Positions 37,787 through 48,075 of a stretch of DNA of 64,000 nt are shown piece by piece. A model generated the notes under the pieces. That model was given only the letters and a program-made list of their open reading frames with translations, was not told the DNA's origin and did not search any database. Made by a program: the position numbers and the translations under genes. The stretch is from JADKAV01 sp963732355. Its GTDB lineage: Bacteria; Actinomycetota; Actinomycetes; S36-B12; UBA10799. Within the stretch, counting starts at the first letter, position 1. Every line of letters begins with the position of its first letter. The stretch covers positions 1 through 64,000 of the forward strand of contig CAVSZD010000003.1 in the NCBI GenBank assembly GCA_963732355.1. The letters run 5' to 3'.

Positions 37787-38457
37787 GTACCGACGTGGCC
37801 CAGCCGACCTCGACCAGTTACCGCTTCTCGGCCTTGTTCCGGGCCTTGATCATAATGTGGCGCACCTCCGGGCCGGCGCTTCTGTTCATCGCCATCAACA
37901 TGGCGGTGCAGTCGTTGTTGGTCTGGCTCAACACCCAGTCCGGGTTCAGTTTCAGTTTCCTTGTGGTGTTCCTGGTGTCGGGGATCAGTGTGATGGCCCT
38001 GTATGCGGTTCTTACCTCGTGTGCCCTCGGGGCCGTCGATCGGGATGGTTCCTCGGTGCTGGGCCGCGTGAAGGCCCATGCCGGTTCTTTCACGGGGTGG
38101 GCTCTGTTGCAGTGGCTGCTGGTTCTGGTTGTGACTCTGTTCCAGCCGGTGCTCGTGCTGCTGGTCGCCGCTCTCACACCGTTCCTGCCGATCGCCGCGA
38201 TGGACGGCCAGCGCAACGCCCTGGGTGCCAACTTCTCCACGCTGGGACGCAAGTTCGGGCGCTGGCTGCTCACGACGGTCATCCTGATGATCGCCGGTCT
38301 GGTGTACTTCCTGCTTTCGGCCGTAAACGTCTTCTTCATCAAGGGCACACCGGCGGCGGTGTTCTTCTGGCTGGTCATCGGTGTGGTCGCATGGTGGACA
38401 TTGACCGCGTGGACGCTGGTGTACCGCGCGGCCCACAAGGCTGATGCCGTTCGTTGA
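37783..38457 (+). CDS. Multi-pass membrane protein of unknown function
   Basis: 224 aa, GTG start overlapping the lipoprotein stop (GTGA). About five to six hydrophobic segments, for example ALLFIAINMAVQSLLVWL, LVVFLVSGISVMALYAVL, LVLVVTLFQPVLVLLVAALT and AVFFWLVIGVVAWW. Pattern is like DUF6159-type proteins (weak impression). Third gene of the phosphoesterase-lipoprotein operon; palindrome A3 begins 20 nt after its stop. Confidence 0.7.
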   Translation: MSTDVAQPTSTSYRFSALFRALIIMWRTSGPALLFIAINMAVQSLLVWLNTQSGFSFSFLVVFLVSGISVMALYAVLTSCALGAVDRDGSSVLGRVKAHAGSFTGWALLQWLLVLVVTLFQPVLVLLVAALTPFLPIAAMDGQRNALGANFSTLGRKFGRWLLTTVILMIAGLVYFLLSAVNVFFIKGTPAAVFFWLVIGVVAWWTLTAWTLVYRAAHKADAVR

Positions 38458-38476
38458 CGACTGCGCCGGGCAGTTG

Positions 38477-38544
38477 GTTAGAGGTTGTGCTGTTGGTTAG
38501 CGAAACAACGCGTGGATTCTCTAACCAGGAGCACAACCTCTAAC
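38477..38544. repeat. Palindromic element family A, copy A3
   Basis: GTTAGAGGTTGTGC (38477-38490) pairs with GCACAACCTCTAAC (38531-38544); the inner part differs (TGTTGG against CCAGGA) and the loop again has ACGCGT. It sits directly after the phosphoesterase operon. Confidence 0.9.
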
Positions 38545-38704
38545 GCGGGGCTGTCGGAGCAGACATAGCAAGTGCGAAGGTTGGACCCGCTCCAAGGTGA
38601 CCCGCACCCGTGGTGTGGTGGACCCAAGTTCGGCCGAACGGGGGGTGGCAGGCGAAGGGCGGCTGCGACAGACTCCGGAGGAGTCCCAGACCCAGGAGGC
38701 ATTC

Positions 38705-39376
38705 ATGTCAAGGGCGTTCAAACTGCTTGTTCCGGCATTGGCGGCAGTCCTGGCCCTCGGAGTCGGCACAGCCACGGCCACGAAGGTCGTAAGTGGCCGT
38801 TCACTCAAGAACGGAACTGTGACTGAACGCAAACTCTCCCCTTCTGTGAGGAACAAGCTCAATGCCGCGGGGCCACAGGGAGTTCCTGGCCCGCAAGGCC
38901 CCCAGGGTCTGCAAGGTCCACCCGGCACCGCGTCGCCGTCAGTTGTATCGGCGGTTGCCAACATCACTGGCATCAGCCCTTTGGCCCTGGGGTCGACGGC
39001 AACCATCCTGACCCTTAGCAGCCCCCCTGGCGCGGGTAGTGGCCCAATCGCCGTCAACGGGCCGACCCGTTTGTTGATCACGGCCCAGGTCAACGCTTTC
39101 AAGACGACCAGCGACGCGAGCAAGTTCGCCCGGATTCATTGCCAGTTATCACAGGAGGGGATAGCAGGGCCGGGCTTGATCGGCAGACAAGTTGAAGCCA
39201 GCATGGCTCCTGTCTCCGTGGGTGCTGTGCTCACGAGTCTGTCTCTGGTGGGTTCACTGGACGTCGACTCGGGTCAGCACAACGTGGGCATCCGCTGCGA
39301 GGCGTCGACTGCGGGCTCCAATACCGGGGTCAGCTTTCAGAGCGCGTCAATCAATGTGGTCGCCGTGCCGCGGTGA
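38705..39376 (+). CDS. Secreted collagen-like protein (first of two)
   Basis: 223 aa; ATG 38705 has AGGAGG 6 nt upstream. Signal peptide MSRAFKLLVPALAAVLALGV...ATA, then a short conserved linker (VVSGRSLKNGTVTERKLSPS) seen in many actinobacterial surface proteins, then about six G-x-y triplets (GPQGVPGPQGPQGLQGPPG), then a beta-rich C-terminal domain with two Cys. The layout equals that of the gene at 41137: linker, short collagen stretch, similar C-terminal domain ending in a V-x-NV-VALR/VAVPR strand. Probably a trimeric secreted or surface protein. Confidence 0.75.
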   Translation: MSRAFKLLVPALAAVLALGVGTATATKVVSGRSLKNGTVTERKLSPSVRNKLNAAGPQGVPGPQGPQGLQGPPGTASPSVVSAVANITGISPLALGSTATILTLSSPPGAGSGPIAVNGPTRLLITAQVNAFKTTSDASKFARIHCQLSQEGIAGPGLIGRQVEASMAPVSVGAVLTSLSLVGSLDVDSGQHNVGIRCEASTAGSNTGVSFQSASINVVAVPR

Positions 39377-39441
39377 GGGCACCACGAGATCCGGAACCTC
39401 GCCCTTTCGGTTCTTGCGTTGCGCCAACCTTGGAATAGCGG

Positions 39442-39518
39442 CGTTGGTTGACGTTCGGGTAGTTGGTTGACGCTCGTCGGACGATGAACCTCAACCAACT
39501 ACCCGAACCCCACCCAAC
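39442..39518. repeat. Palindromic element family B, copy B3 (inverted)
   Basis: 77 bp, from CGTTGGTTGACGTTCGGGTA to ACCCCACCCAAC; reads as the reverse complement of B1/B2/B4. It lies between the convergent collagen-like gene (stop 39376) and the MFS gene, ending 7 nt from the frame-restored MFS stop at 39526. As the sequence stands the MFS frame runs into it. Confidence 0.9.
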
Positions 39519-41062
39519 ACAGGCGTCAGGCAGCTTCCCGGCGCCTTCGCACCACAAAGAACATGCCAGCCGCCGTCAGGGTAATGGCTGCACCAACGAG
39601 TCCGTGCGCCCTGAACCCCACCAGGTAGGCCTGTGCGCCGGAAGTCGTCGATCTCGGTGACGTCTGACACGGGAACTGCGTAGAGCGACGAGATGTCCTC
39701 CGACGTTGCGCCTGAGGCGATGGACTGTGCTACCTCCCTTGATGTGGAGGCATCGATCCCGGCCCGTGTCGATTGGTCCCGCAGGGAAGCCGATGAAGCG
39801 AGGACCACGATGCTGGTCATTCCGGCTACGCCTATTGCGGTCCCCAGACTCGCCGCGGCGCCGCGGAAGGCGGATGCGGAGCTTTCCTTGCCCTTGGGTG
39901 CGTTGTCCATTACGGCGTTGGTAACAGCGACCCCGGCGCCTGCCGCCGCTGCCGCGTAAACGGACACGATCAGCACCGCAAGCCACAGTGGGCTGGTGAC
40001 CCGCAGCAGCGCGCTGCACGCGAGGGCCACAGCGACCAGACCCATGAGCCCTGACCCCGAGACTGTTATGCCCCAGCGTCGCACCAGTCGGCCGGAGACC
40101 CCAGCTCCCACGACCGCGCTGGCTTGCGCGGGCGCCATGGCCAGCGCCACCTCGACCGGGGCGAGTTGATAGACGTACTGCAGTGCCATGGTCATGTAGA
40201 AGAAGAGGTTGGCGAACAGGGTCAAGATCAGGACCACGAGCAGCAACACAAGGCCGCCATGGCGAAGCGGTGTCAGGTCCAAGGTTGGCTCTGGGATCTT
40301 GCGAAGTGCGACGATCAGCGCGATCACCGCCACGACGGAGATCGCGAGTGCCACGAGAAACTGCGTCGTCGGACCCTTCTGGGACAGCGCAGTGATCGCC
40401 TCGACGGCAGTCGCGAGCACCAGTCCGGCGAGGGCGGGTGTCAGCATCTCCCCGGTGGCCGCGGAGCGAGTTCCGTCAGGTGGCACGAGTCGCCAGATGA
40501 GCAACACGGAGATTGCGCCGCCGACTATCCAGACCACTGTGACCCAGCGCCACCCGGCCGACTCGACAATGACGGCCGCCACCAGCGGTACGAACAGGTA
40601 CGTGAAGGGAATGGCTGCAGAGAACGCCGAGAAGGCCGTGGCACGCCCATCGGAATCTTGGACACCGGCGCTCAAGGAGGCCAGCGCCACCACCAGCAGT
40701 GCGGACTTGCCGATGTTGGCCAGAAGTAGACCGGCCGTGGCTATGGGCATTGAGGGTGCCAGTGCCACCAGACAACTGCCCAGCACGTACAGCGCAGAGC
40801 AGGCCAGTAGCACACGTTTGGAACCAAGACGTTGCCCCAATGCGCCAGCGACGAAGATCACGAGCAGTGCCCCGACGGTGGGCATTTGGCGCGCAACATC
40901 GGATTGTGATCCGGAAGAACCCAGCCCCTGCAGCATGTCGACCAGGATGTAGTTGAAACTCGCTCCCAGTGTCTGAACCATCACAGCGGCCGCAGTCATC
41001 GCGATCACCAACCGGACCTGGGTCTTGGTCAGACCCGAGGACCCGCGCAGAGCAATTCGCAC
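39491..41062 (-). CDS. MFS drug-efflux type transporter, C-terminus frameshifted
   Basis: As read 523 aa with 13 clear hydrophobic segments, DHA2-like (14-TM) layout; motif A-like GALGQRLGSKRVLL between TM2 and TM3. After DVTEIDDF the frame becomes RTGLPGGVQG... and ends inside palindrome B3. Removing one base near 39638-39641 instead gives AQAYLVGFRAHG, a last membrane helix (LVGAAITLTAAGMFFVV) and RRRREAA with stop at 39526, clearly the native end. The start at 41062 diverges from the second collagen-like gene with 74 bp between. Substrate unknown. Confidence 0.83.
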   Translation of the reverse strand: MRIALRGSSGLTKTQVRLVIAMTAAAVMVQTLGASFNYILVDMLQGLGSSGSQSDVARQMPTVGALLVIFVAGALGQRLGSKRVLLACSALYVLGSCLVALAPSMPIATAGLLLANIGKSALLVVALASLSAGVQDSDGRATAFSAFSAAIPFTYLFVPLVAAVIVESAGWRWVTVVWIVGGAISVLLIWRLVPPDGTRSAATGEMLTPALAGLVLATAVEAITALSQKGPTTQFLVALAISVVAVIALIVALRKIPEPTLDLTPLRHGGLVLLLVVLILTLFANLFFYMTMALQYVYQLAPVEVALAMAPAQASAVVGAGVSGRLVRRWGITVSGSGLMGLVAVALACSALLRVTSPLWLAVLIVSVYAAAAAGAGVAVTNAVMDNAPKGKESSASAFRGAAASLGTAIGVAGMTSIVVLASSASLRDQSTRAGIDASTSREVAQSIASGATSEDISSLYAVPVSDVTEIDDFRRTGLPGGVQGARTRWCSHYPDGGWHVLCGAKAPGSCLTPVLGGVRVVG

Positions 41063-41136
41063 CTACGCAGGCTACGCGTGATCATGGACCGTTCGGGCGT
41101 TGTCCACGCTGGTCATCCGTAGCTAGCCTCACCCTC

Positions 41137-41895
41137 ATGACGAGATTGAGTCTTGCCGCGCAGTCCATGTCTGGTCATGTGCGTCAGAACGCCGTGGGAT
41201 ACCTGGCTCTCTTCGTCGCATTGAGCGGGACGTCGTATGCCGCAGTTCAACTGCCGAAGAACAGTGTGACGAGCAAACAGATCAAGCCAGGAGCGGTCAC
41301 GCAGAAGAAACTCAGCAAACCCCTGAGAGCTCAGATCCTCGCCCCGGGTCCTGCAGGCACCCAAGGTAAGAGCGGGCCGGCAGGAGAGAGGGGTCCGGCG
41401 GGCGATAAGGGGCAGACGGGGGACGATGGCGTACTCACTTCCTCGTTTGGCACGCGCAACACAGCGAGTCCTGTGAGTCTGACCACTTCCCGTGACAGTG
41501 TCCTGGCGCTGTCGACGCCGAACAGCAACGGGCTGACCACGGGCGGCCCCGTGGTCACGACCGTACCGACGCGATTGATCGCCACGGCTGCTGTCGAACT
41601 GTTCATCTCGAATTCGGTGTCCGCGCTAGGGCGGGCCGCTTGCGAGTTGAAGCTTTCCACGGACGGTGGGACCCCGGCCGTTATCGGTAACCAGCGAGAG
41701 GTCACCTTCGAGTCCATTTCCCCCCTGTCGGCCCGTTTCCGCACACTCAGTTTCGTTGCGACCGTCGACGTGCCAGCGGGAAGCCACGATGTCTCTGTGA
41801 ACTGCAGCCGATGGGACAGGACAGACCTGCAGTTAACGGCCCCGGTCACTGCGCGGAACGTCGATCTTTCGGTTGTGGCCTTACGTCAGCGTTGA
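41137..41895 (+). CDS. Secreted collagen-like protein (second of two)
   Basis: 252 aa from ATG 41137. N-terminal NAVGYLALFVALSGTSYAAV then QLPKNSVTSKQIKPGAV, a module common before low-complexity regions in actinobacterial secreted proteins. Then about seven G-x-y triplets (GPAGTQGKSGPAGERGPAGD and onward) and a beta-rich C-terminal domain with two Cys (ACELKLSTDGG and VNCSRWDRT). Same architecture as the gene at 38705, so likely a diverged paralogue on the other side of the MFS gene. Confidence 0.75.
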   Translation: MTRLSLAAQSMSGHVRQNAVGYLALFVALSGTSYAAVQLPKNSVTSKQIKPGAVTQKKLSKPLRAQILAPGPAGTQGKSGPAGERGPAGDKGQTGDDGVLTSSFGTRNTASPVSLTTSRDSVLALSTPNSNGLTTGGPVVTTVPTRLIATAAVELFISNSVSALGRAACELKLSTDGGTPAVIGNQREVTFESISPLSARFRTLSFVATVDVPAGSHDVSVNCSRWDRTDLQLTAPVTARNVDLSVVALRQR

Positions 41896-41948
41896 CGCGG
41901 GGGTTGTCCTTTGAGCACGGGGGCAGTTGTCCCGCTACCTTGTCACCC

Positions 41949-42662
41949 ATGCGCCAAGTCGGGTCCCTGGTCTTCTGGGGTTTCGTAGTCGTCAGTTCTG
42001 CGCTGCTCTTCCCGATCGCGGTGGTGATCTGGCTGGTCACGCTGCCCTTCGACCGTCGGGGGCGGGCCTTGCATTTGTTCACCTGCTTCTGGGCGTCCTT
42101 GTACACCTGGCTGAATCCGGCCTGGCGGGTCACGATCCACGGCCGGGAGAACATCCAGTCGGACACGACCTATGTGTACGTGGCTAATCACTTGTCTTTA
42201 CTGGACATCCTCGTGCTGTTCCGGCTGTTCGCTGATTTCAAGTGGGTGTCCAAGGCCGAGATCTTCAAAGTGCCGGTGATCGGCTGGAACATGCGGATGA
42301 ACAAGTACATCCGTTTGCAGCGGGGCAATCGGGACAGCGTCGTGCAGATGATGGCGCAGTGCGATCACGCACTGGCGCGGGGCAGTTCGCTGATGATGTT
42401 CCCGGAGGGCACGCGCTCTGCAACAGGCGAGTTGAAGGCGTTCAAGACCGGGGCGTTCGAACTGGCCGTCGCTGCGCAGGTGCCGATTGTTCCGATCGCC
42501 ATCGAGGGCACCAACGACGCATTGCCCAAGCACGGGTTCGTGCTGCGCGGCCGACATCACATCACCGTTACGGTCCTGCCAGCGTTCGAACCGGGGTCCT
42601 CGGTTGAGACGGCGACGCTAGAGGCCCGCAGTCGCATCGCCGAGGTGGTGGAGGTTCGGTGA
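41949..42662 (+). CDS. 1-acyl-sn-glycerol-3-phosphate acyltransferase
   Basis: 237 aa. The N-terminal membrane segment (LVFWGFVVVSSALLFPIAVV) is followed by the acyltransferase boxes H-x4-D (NHLSLLD), FPEGTRS and VPIVPIAIEGT. PlsC-type enzymes acylate lysophosphatidic acid to phosphatidic acid in membrane lipid synthesis. Start ATG 41949; a longer frame has no support. It is 41 nt upstream of the SOUL gene on the same strand. Confidence 0.9.
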   Translation: MRQVGSLVFWGFVVVSSALLFPIAVVIWLVTLPFDRRGRALHLFTCFWASLYTWLNPAWRVTIHGRENIQSDTTYVYVANHLSLLDILVLFRLFADFKWVSKAEIFKVPVIGWNMRMNKYIRLQRGNRDSVVQMMAQCDHALARGSSLMMFPEGTRSATGELKAFKTGAFELAVAAQVPIVPIAIEGTNDALPKHGFVLRGRHHITVTVLPAFEPGSSVETATLEARSRIAEVVEVR

Positions 42663-42702
42663 AGACCGTGCGGGTAGGTAGCGTGGGTCGCGGAGGGCCC
42701 CC

Positions 42703-43221
42703 GTGACCGAGCAGCAGCCGTACGAAGTCCTGGAGACGTACCCCGGATTTGAGGTGCGTCGATACCCCGAGCATCTTGTCGCCGAGGTGGATGTCACCGG
42801 GCCGTTCGGAGCGGCCGGCAACCTCGCGTTCCCCAGACTCGCCCGGTACATCGGCGGGCACAATCGGGGCTCCCGCAAAGTCGCAATGACCGCGCCTGTT
42901 GTGCAGGAACAGGACCCTCGCAGTGGTGTCTTCGTGATCGGTTTCGTAATGCCCTCGGAACTCGGGGCAGAGGGTGCGCCGGAGCCGATGGACTCAAGCG
43001 TTCGTACCCGCCAGGTGCCTGCGCAGACCGCGGCCGCGCTCAGATTCTCCGGACGGTGGTCGCGAGGTTCCTACCAGTCGCACGCCGATGAATTGCTGCG
43101 CCTGTTGGACGGGGCCGGACTGACGGTCACGGGTCAGCCTCGGTTCGCCCGGTTCGACCCGCCGTGGACACCGTGGTTCATGCGCCGGAACGAAGTCGTG
43201 ATCCCAGTCGCTCGAGATTAG
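42703..43221 (+). CDS. SOUL-family heme-binding protein
   Basis: 172 aa, GTG start with GGAGG upstream. Family sequence YEVLETYPGFEVRRYPEHLV at the start, KVAMTAPVV in the middle and FARFDPPWTPWFMRRNEVVI at the end, all hallmarks of SOUL/HBP proteins, which bind heme or porphyrin. No signal peptide. Probably co-transcribed with the acyltransferase gene; palindrome B4 begins 11 nt after the stop. Confidence 0.88.
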   Translation: MTEQQPYEVLETYPGFEVRRYPEHLVAEVDVTGPFGAAGNLAFPRLARYIGGHNRGSRKVAMTAPVVQEQDPRSGVFVIGFVMPSELGAEGAPEPMDSSVRTRQVPAQTAAALRFSGRWSRGSYQSHADELLRLLDGAGLTVTGQPRFARFDPPWTPWFMRRNEVVIPVARD

Positions 43222-43231
43222 TGGCCCTGGC

Positions 43232-43309
43232 CGTTGGGTGGGGTTCGTGCAGTTGGTTGATGCTCGTCGCCCGACAGACGTCAACCAACTACCCGAACGT
43301 CAACCAACG
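43232..43309. repeat. Palindromic element family B, copy B4
   Basis: 78 bp, from CGTTGGGTGGGGTTCGTGCA to CGTCAACCAACG, 11 nt after the SOUL stop. The following 210 bp up to 43519 hold no gene I can support; a long frame entering the flavin-oxidoreductase gene from 43238 would translate this element and is rejected. Confidence 0.9.
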
Positions 43310-43519
43310 GGTGGCGCGAGTACCACCCACGCGGCAACCACCGCTGGAACCATTACCGCAACGAGCACTGTTGGTTCGGGATCACCCCACACTCGGCGAC
43401 CAGGCGCTGCGCACGTTACCGGGCCGCGTAGGCAGGCCTCACCCGAGCCCGGTTCGGGACAGCGCGGTCGGCGCGGGCAGGATTGGCGTGAGGATCCCCG
43501 GCGAGAGAGGCCACAAACC

Positions 43520-44596
43520 ATGTCGAGTGCTCAACCATCCGACGCACTCGCATTCGCGCACGGACCCGCATGGTCCAACCGCATCGCGCTGGCCCCATTG
43601 ACGAACAAGCAGAGCCACTCAGACGGAGCGCTGTCCGAGGATGAGACCGAATGGTTGGTGGCTCGGGCACGCGGCGGGTTCGGCCTGGTGCTGACCGCCG
43701 CCGCCTTCGTTTCGCCAGCGGGACAGGTATGGGACGGGCAACTCGGGGTCTGTTCGCAGGACCATCTGCCCGGCTTGACGCGGTTGGCCAACGAGATCAA
43801 GGCCAACGGCGCCGTTTCAGCCGTGCAACTGCACCACGGTGGCCGGCGGGCTGAACGGCAGATCACGGGCCTGCAGGTCCAATGTCCCTGGGACGACCCT
43901 CGCCACGATGCGGTGGCGATGACCATCGATGAGATCGAGCAGATGGTGCACGACTTTGCGGCCGCAGCAGCACTGGCCCAAAGCGCAGGGTTCGATGGGG
44001 CGCAGATCCACGGCGCCCACGGCTACCTGCTCGGACAGTTCTTGGACAGCACGCGCAACCAGCGCGCAGACCGGTACGGCGGGTCGTTCGACAATCGATT
44101 GCGGGTCGTCCTGGAAGTCGTCGACGCAATCAGGGCCGCCACCACACCAGAGTTCCAATTGGGGCTGCGTTTGAGCCCCGAGGGCTTCGGCATTCCGCTG
44201 GAGGACGCCCAGGGCTACGCGCGCGAGTTGCTGGCGACCGACCAGCTCGACTATCTCGAGTTGTCGCTTTGGGACGTGTTCAGCAAACCCCGAGGCGGCG
44301 CCGACGGCCTGCTCATCGACCACTTCGTCGACCTGCCACGTGGTGGCGCCCGCCTTGGCGTAGCGGGCAAGGTGCTGGCGACCGCAGATGTCCAGTGGTG
44401 CCTGGACCGAGGCGCGGATTTCGTGTCGGTGGGCCGAGGTGCCATCCTTCACCACGACTTCGCCTCACGTGCATTGAGCGATCCGGCCTTCGTGAGCCGC
44501 CCTGCGCCCGTTCCGGCTTCGGTGCTCACATCGGAGAAGTTGGGCCCGGCCTTCATCGACTACCTGACAACAGATTTCGAGGGCATCGTTTTGTGA
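43520..44596 (+). CDS. NADH:flavin oxidoreductase, Old Yellow Enzyme family
   Basis: 358 aa from ATG 43520. FMN-binding TIM barrel: NRIALAPLTNKQSHSDGALS at the start, VQLHHGGRRA, IHGAHGYLLGQFLDSTRNQR (substrate loop) and a late VSVGRGAILHHDFA phosphate-binding segment. OYE enzymes reduce activated C=C bonds with NAD(P)H; physiological substrate unknown. No iron-sulphur extension, so not the dienoyl-CoA reductase type. Confidence 0.9.
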   Translation: MSSAQPSDALAFAHGPAWSNRIALAPLTNKQSHSDGALSEDETEWLVARARGGFGLVLTAAAFVSPAGQVWDGQLGVCSQDHLPGLTRLANEIKANGAVSAVQLHHGGRRAERQITGLQVQCPWDDPRHDAVAMTIDEIEQMVHDFAAAAALAQSAGFDGAQIHGAHGYLLGQFLDSTRNQRADRYGGSFDNRLRVVLEVVDAIRAATTPEFQLGLRLSPEGFGIPLEDAQGYARELLATDQLDYLELSLWDVFSKPRGGADGLLIDHFVDLPRGGARLGVAGKVLATADVQWCLDRGADFVSVGRGAILHHDFASRALSDPAFVSRPAPVPASVLTSEKLGPAFIDYLTTDFEGIVL

Positions 44597-44670
44597 GGTA
44601 GGGCCGTTTGGACCATGCTTTCGCCAACTGGGAACGGGTAGTCTCACTGCTCCACGGATGGAGGCTCCCC

Positions 44671-45928
44671 ATGCGAACATCGATGCGATGGCTGAAATAC
44701 GCCCTGGCCATGCCGGTCTCTGCGGCCGTCGTGATGTCCGCCTTACCGGCCCAGGCGACCCCCACGCCGGACACACCCGCCAGCGTCACGGTGGGTGCCA
44801 CTGCCGAGCTTTCGGGAGAGGCATGTGACCCGTCGCCTCGGCAGGCCAAGAGTTCCACCAAGGGCGATTGCGTGACGCTGCGCCTCGGGAACAAGAAGAG
44901 CGCCCGTGTCGCGGCCGGCGACCAGATCGTGCTCAAGGGTGTGGTGCGCAGCCCCTTTGCCGGCTCGACGGTGCTCATCCAGGAGTTGCAGGGCGGTGGG
45001 CGATTCGGGATCGTGCGCAAGACCAAGGGCCGCTGGAAGACCATCGAGAGGGTGCAGCACGACGGCACTTTCAAGGTCAAGCGCAAGGTCTCGTGGGGTG
45101 CGCATGTGTATCGCGCGAAGGTGCCGCTGACGCGGTCGGGGGGTGCCAGCTCTGACCGCGGCCACCGGCGCGGTGACCTCTCAGACAACGGCATCCACGG
45201 CCGGTGCGTGGGGTTATGGGTACATCTTCGCCAACGACACCGGACGTGACCTCGACCTCACGTTCAGCAACGGGGATTCGACCACTGGCGCTTCTGCATC
45301 CACCAGTCCGATGGCTTTCGACAACAAGGTTCTCCTGCTGGCCATCCTTGGAGACCCCGCTGCAAACATCGCCACCGGCTTCACGCTGCAGGGAGAAGAA
45401 GCGGGTATCGATTACACGTACAAGTACGACGGGAGTTCGGGCAGCGATCCATGTGCGAAATCCACGCAGCCCACCATGGGTGTCGGTCAGGTCGCCGTGG
45501 TGTTGTTCGAGAACCAGACGTTCGGTTACAAGGGCACGATCACCTGGCCGAACGACAGCACCTGCACGTTCAGCATGCTCACCTCGTTCGAGGAGTTCTT
45601 CGACAAGCAGGGGCCTTGGGCGATCGTGCTCGAGATCATTGCAGCAGTGTTGATCATCGCGGTCATCGTCGCGGTGACGATTGTGACCGGCGGCGCGGAT
45701 CTGCCCGACCTTGCTGATGGCGCGGCAGCAGTGGCCGAGGGGGTTGAAGCCGGTGCGGATGTTGGCGACGCGGCGGCTGAGGCCGCGGAGGCGGTGGCCG
45801 AGGAACTCGAAGAGGACTTACCCAACGTCCAGACGTTCGAAGGGTGGCCGGAGAACATGGGCACCATGCCGTCCTTCCCGGGTGGTTGGCAGTTCGTGTA
45901 CCCGATCCCGTGGGTGGGCGGGAACTGA
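44671..45928 (+). pseudogene. Secreted/membrane-anchored protein of unknown family, one frameshift
   Basis: ATG 44671 has GGAGG 6 nt upstream and a signal peptide (LKYALAMPVSAAVVMSALPA-QA). The first frame gives a basic beta-rich domain to KVPLTRSG at about 45137; at a run of six G (45138-45143) the frame is lost. With five G it continues as VPALTAATGAVTSQTTASTA through a second beta-rich domain, a membrane helix (IVLEIIAAVLIIAVIVAVTIV, about 45620-45690), an Ala/Glu/Asp-rich stretch and the end at 45928, one protein of about 418 aa. A homopolymer error is the simplest explanation. No family recognised. Confidence 0.65.
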
Positions 45929-45948
45929 CGCCCTCGAGGTCGCTCGAC

Positions 45949-47448
<1,500 letters not shown>

Positions 47449-47710
47449 CACCACCTCGTCCGCTCGGAAGCGGGTCTCAGCACAACTGTCAGGAAGAGCA
47501 TCGGCAAATTCAGGTGCGGTCTGGAGGACTGGGTGTGAGCTGGACGCAACGACCCGGTGAAGGTCGCGCACGACACAAATGACCCAGACAGACAGCGAGT
47601 CTTCCGGCATGGAACCTCACGCCATCAGGGCGCGTCGTAGTGACCTACGCCACATGATCGACTTCGGGGTCGCCGGCCTGTAGCCTGCATTCACCGTAGG
47701 AGAAGAAGCC

Positions 47711-47948
47711 ATGATTCGTGCTGTCTGCATTGTCGCCGCTATCGCGACCGTTTCCGCCGCGCTGCCCTCCACGGCGTTTGCTGCTGCGCCGACGGCCCCC
47801 GTGGCGCAAGCGGCCAAGACCGAGGTCCAACCAGTGCCCCCTGCGAACCGCGTATCCAAAGCCGGGCTTGGTGGCGCCCGTCAGCGAACTGAACGTGAAC
47901 TTCCAGGGTCCAGCGCTCAGCGACGTGGCGACCCTTCCGCAGGGTTGA
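47711..47948 (+). pseudogene. Remnant of a small secreted protein
   Basis: ATG 47711 has AGGAG 8 nt upstream and a clear signal peptide (MIRAVCIVAAIATVSAALPS, then TAFA-AAP). In the starting frame it runs on into palindrome A4, giving an Arg-rich unlikely tail. In the +1 frame PKPGLVAPVSELNVNFQGPA leads to a stop at 47946-47948, before the element. So a one-base shift near 47860 and possibly loss of the C-terminal part are suspected. Low-confidence reading. Confidence 0.4.
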
Positions 47949-47988
47949 GCCAGGACCGACGTTCTCCCAGCCGGTCGCCTGCGTCCTG

Positions 47989-48056
47989 GTTAGAGGTTGT
48001 GCTGTTGGTTAGCGAAACAACGCGTGGATTCGCTAACCAACAGCACAACCTCTAAC
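47989..48056. repeat. Palindromic element family A, copy A4
   Basis: The best-preserved copy: 28-bp arms (47989-48016 / 48029-48056) pair perfectly around the 12-nt loop ACAACGCGTGGA. It lies between the small secreted remnant and the convergent MerB-like gene (stop at 48076). Confidence 0.92.
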
Positions 48057-48075
48057 GCGGCGGGGTTCGGCCGAC

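Noticed and set aside
43238..43519. Extended N-terminus of the Old Yellow Enzyme gene
   Set aside because: It would translate palindrome B4; the family N-terminus begins near 43520.
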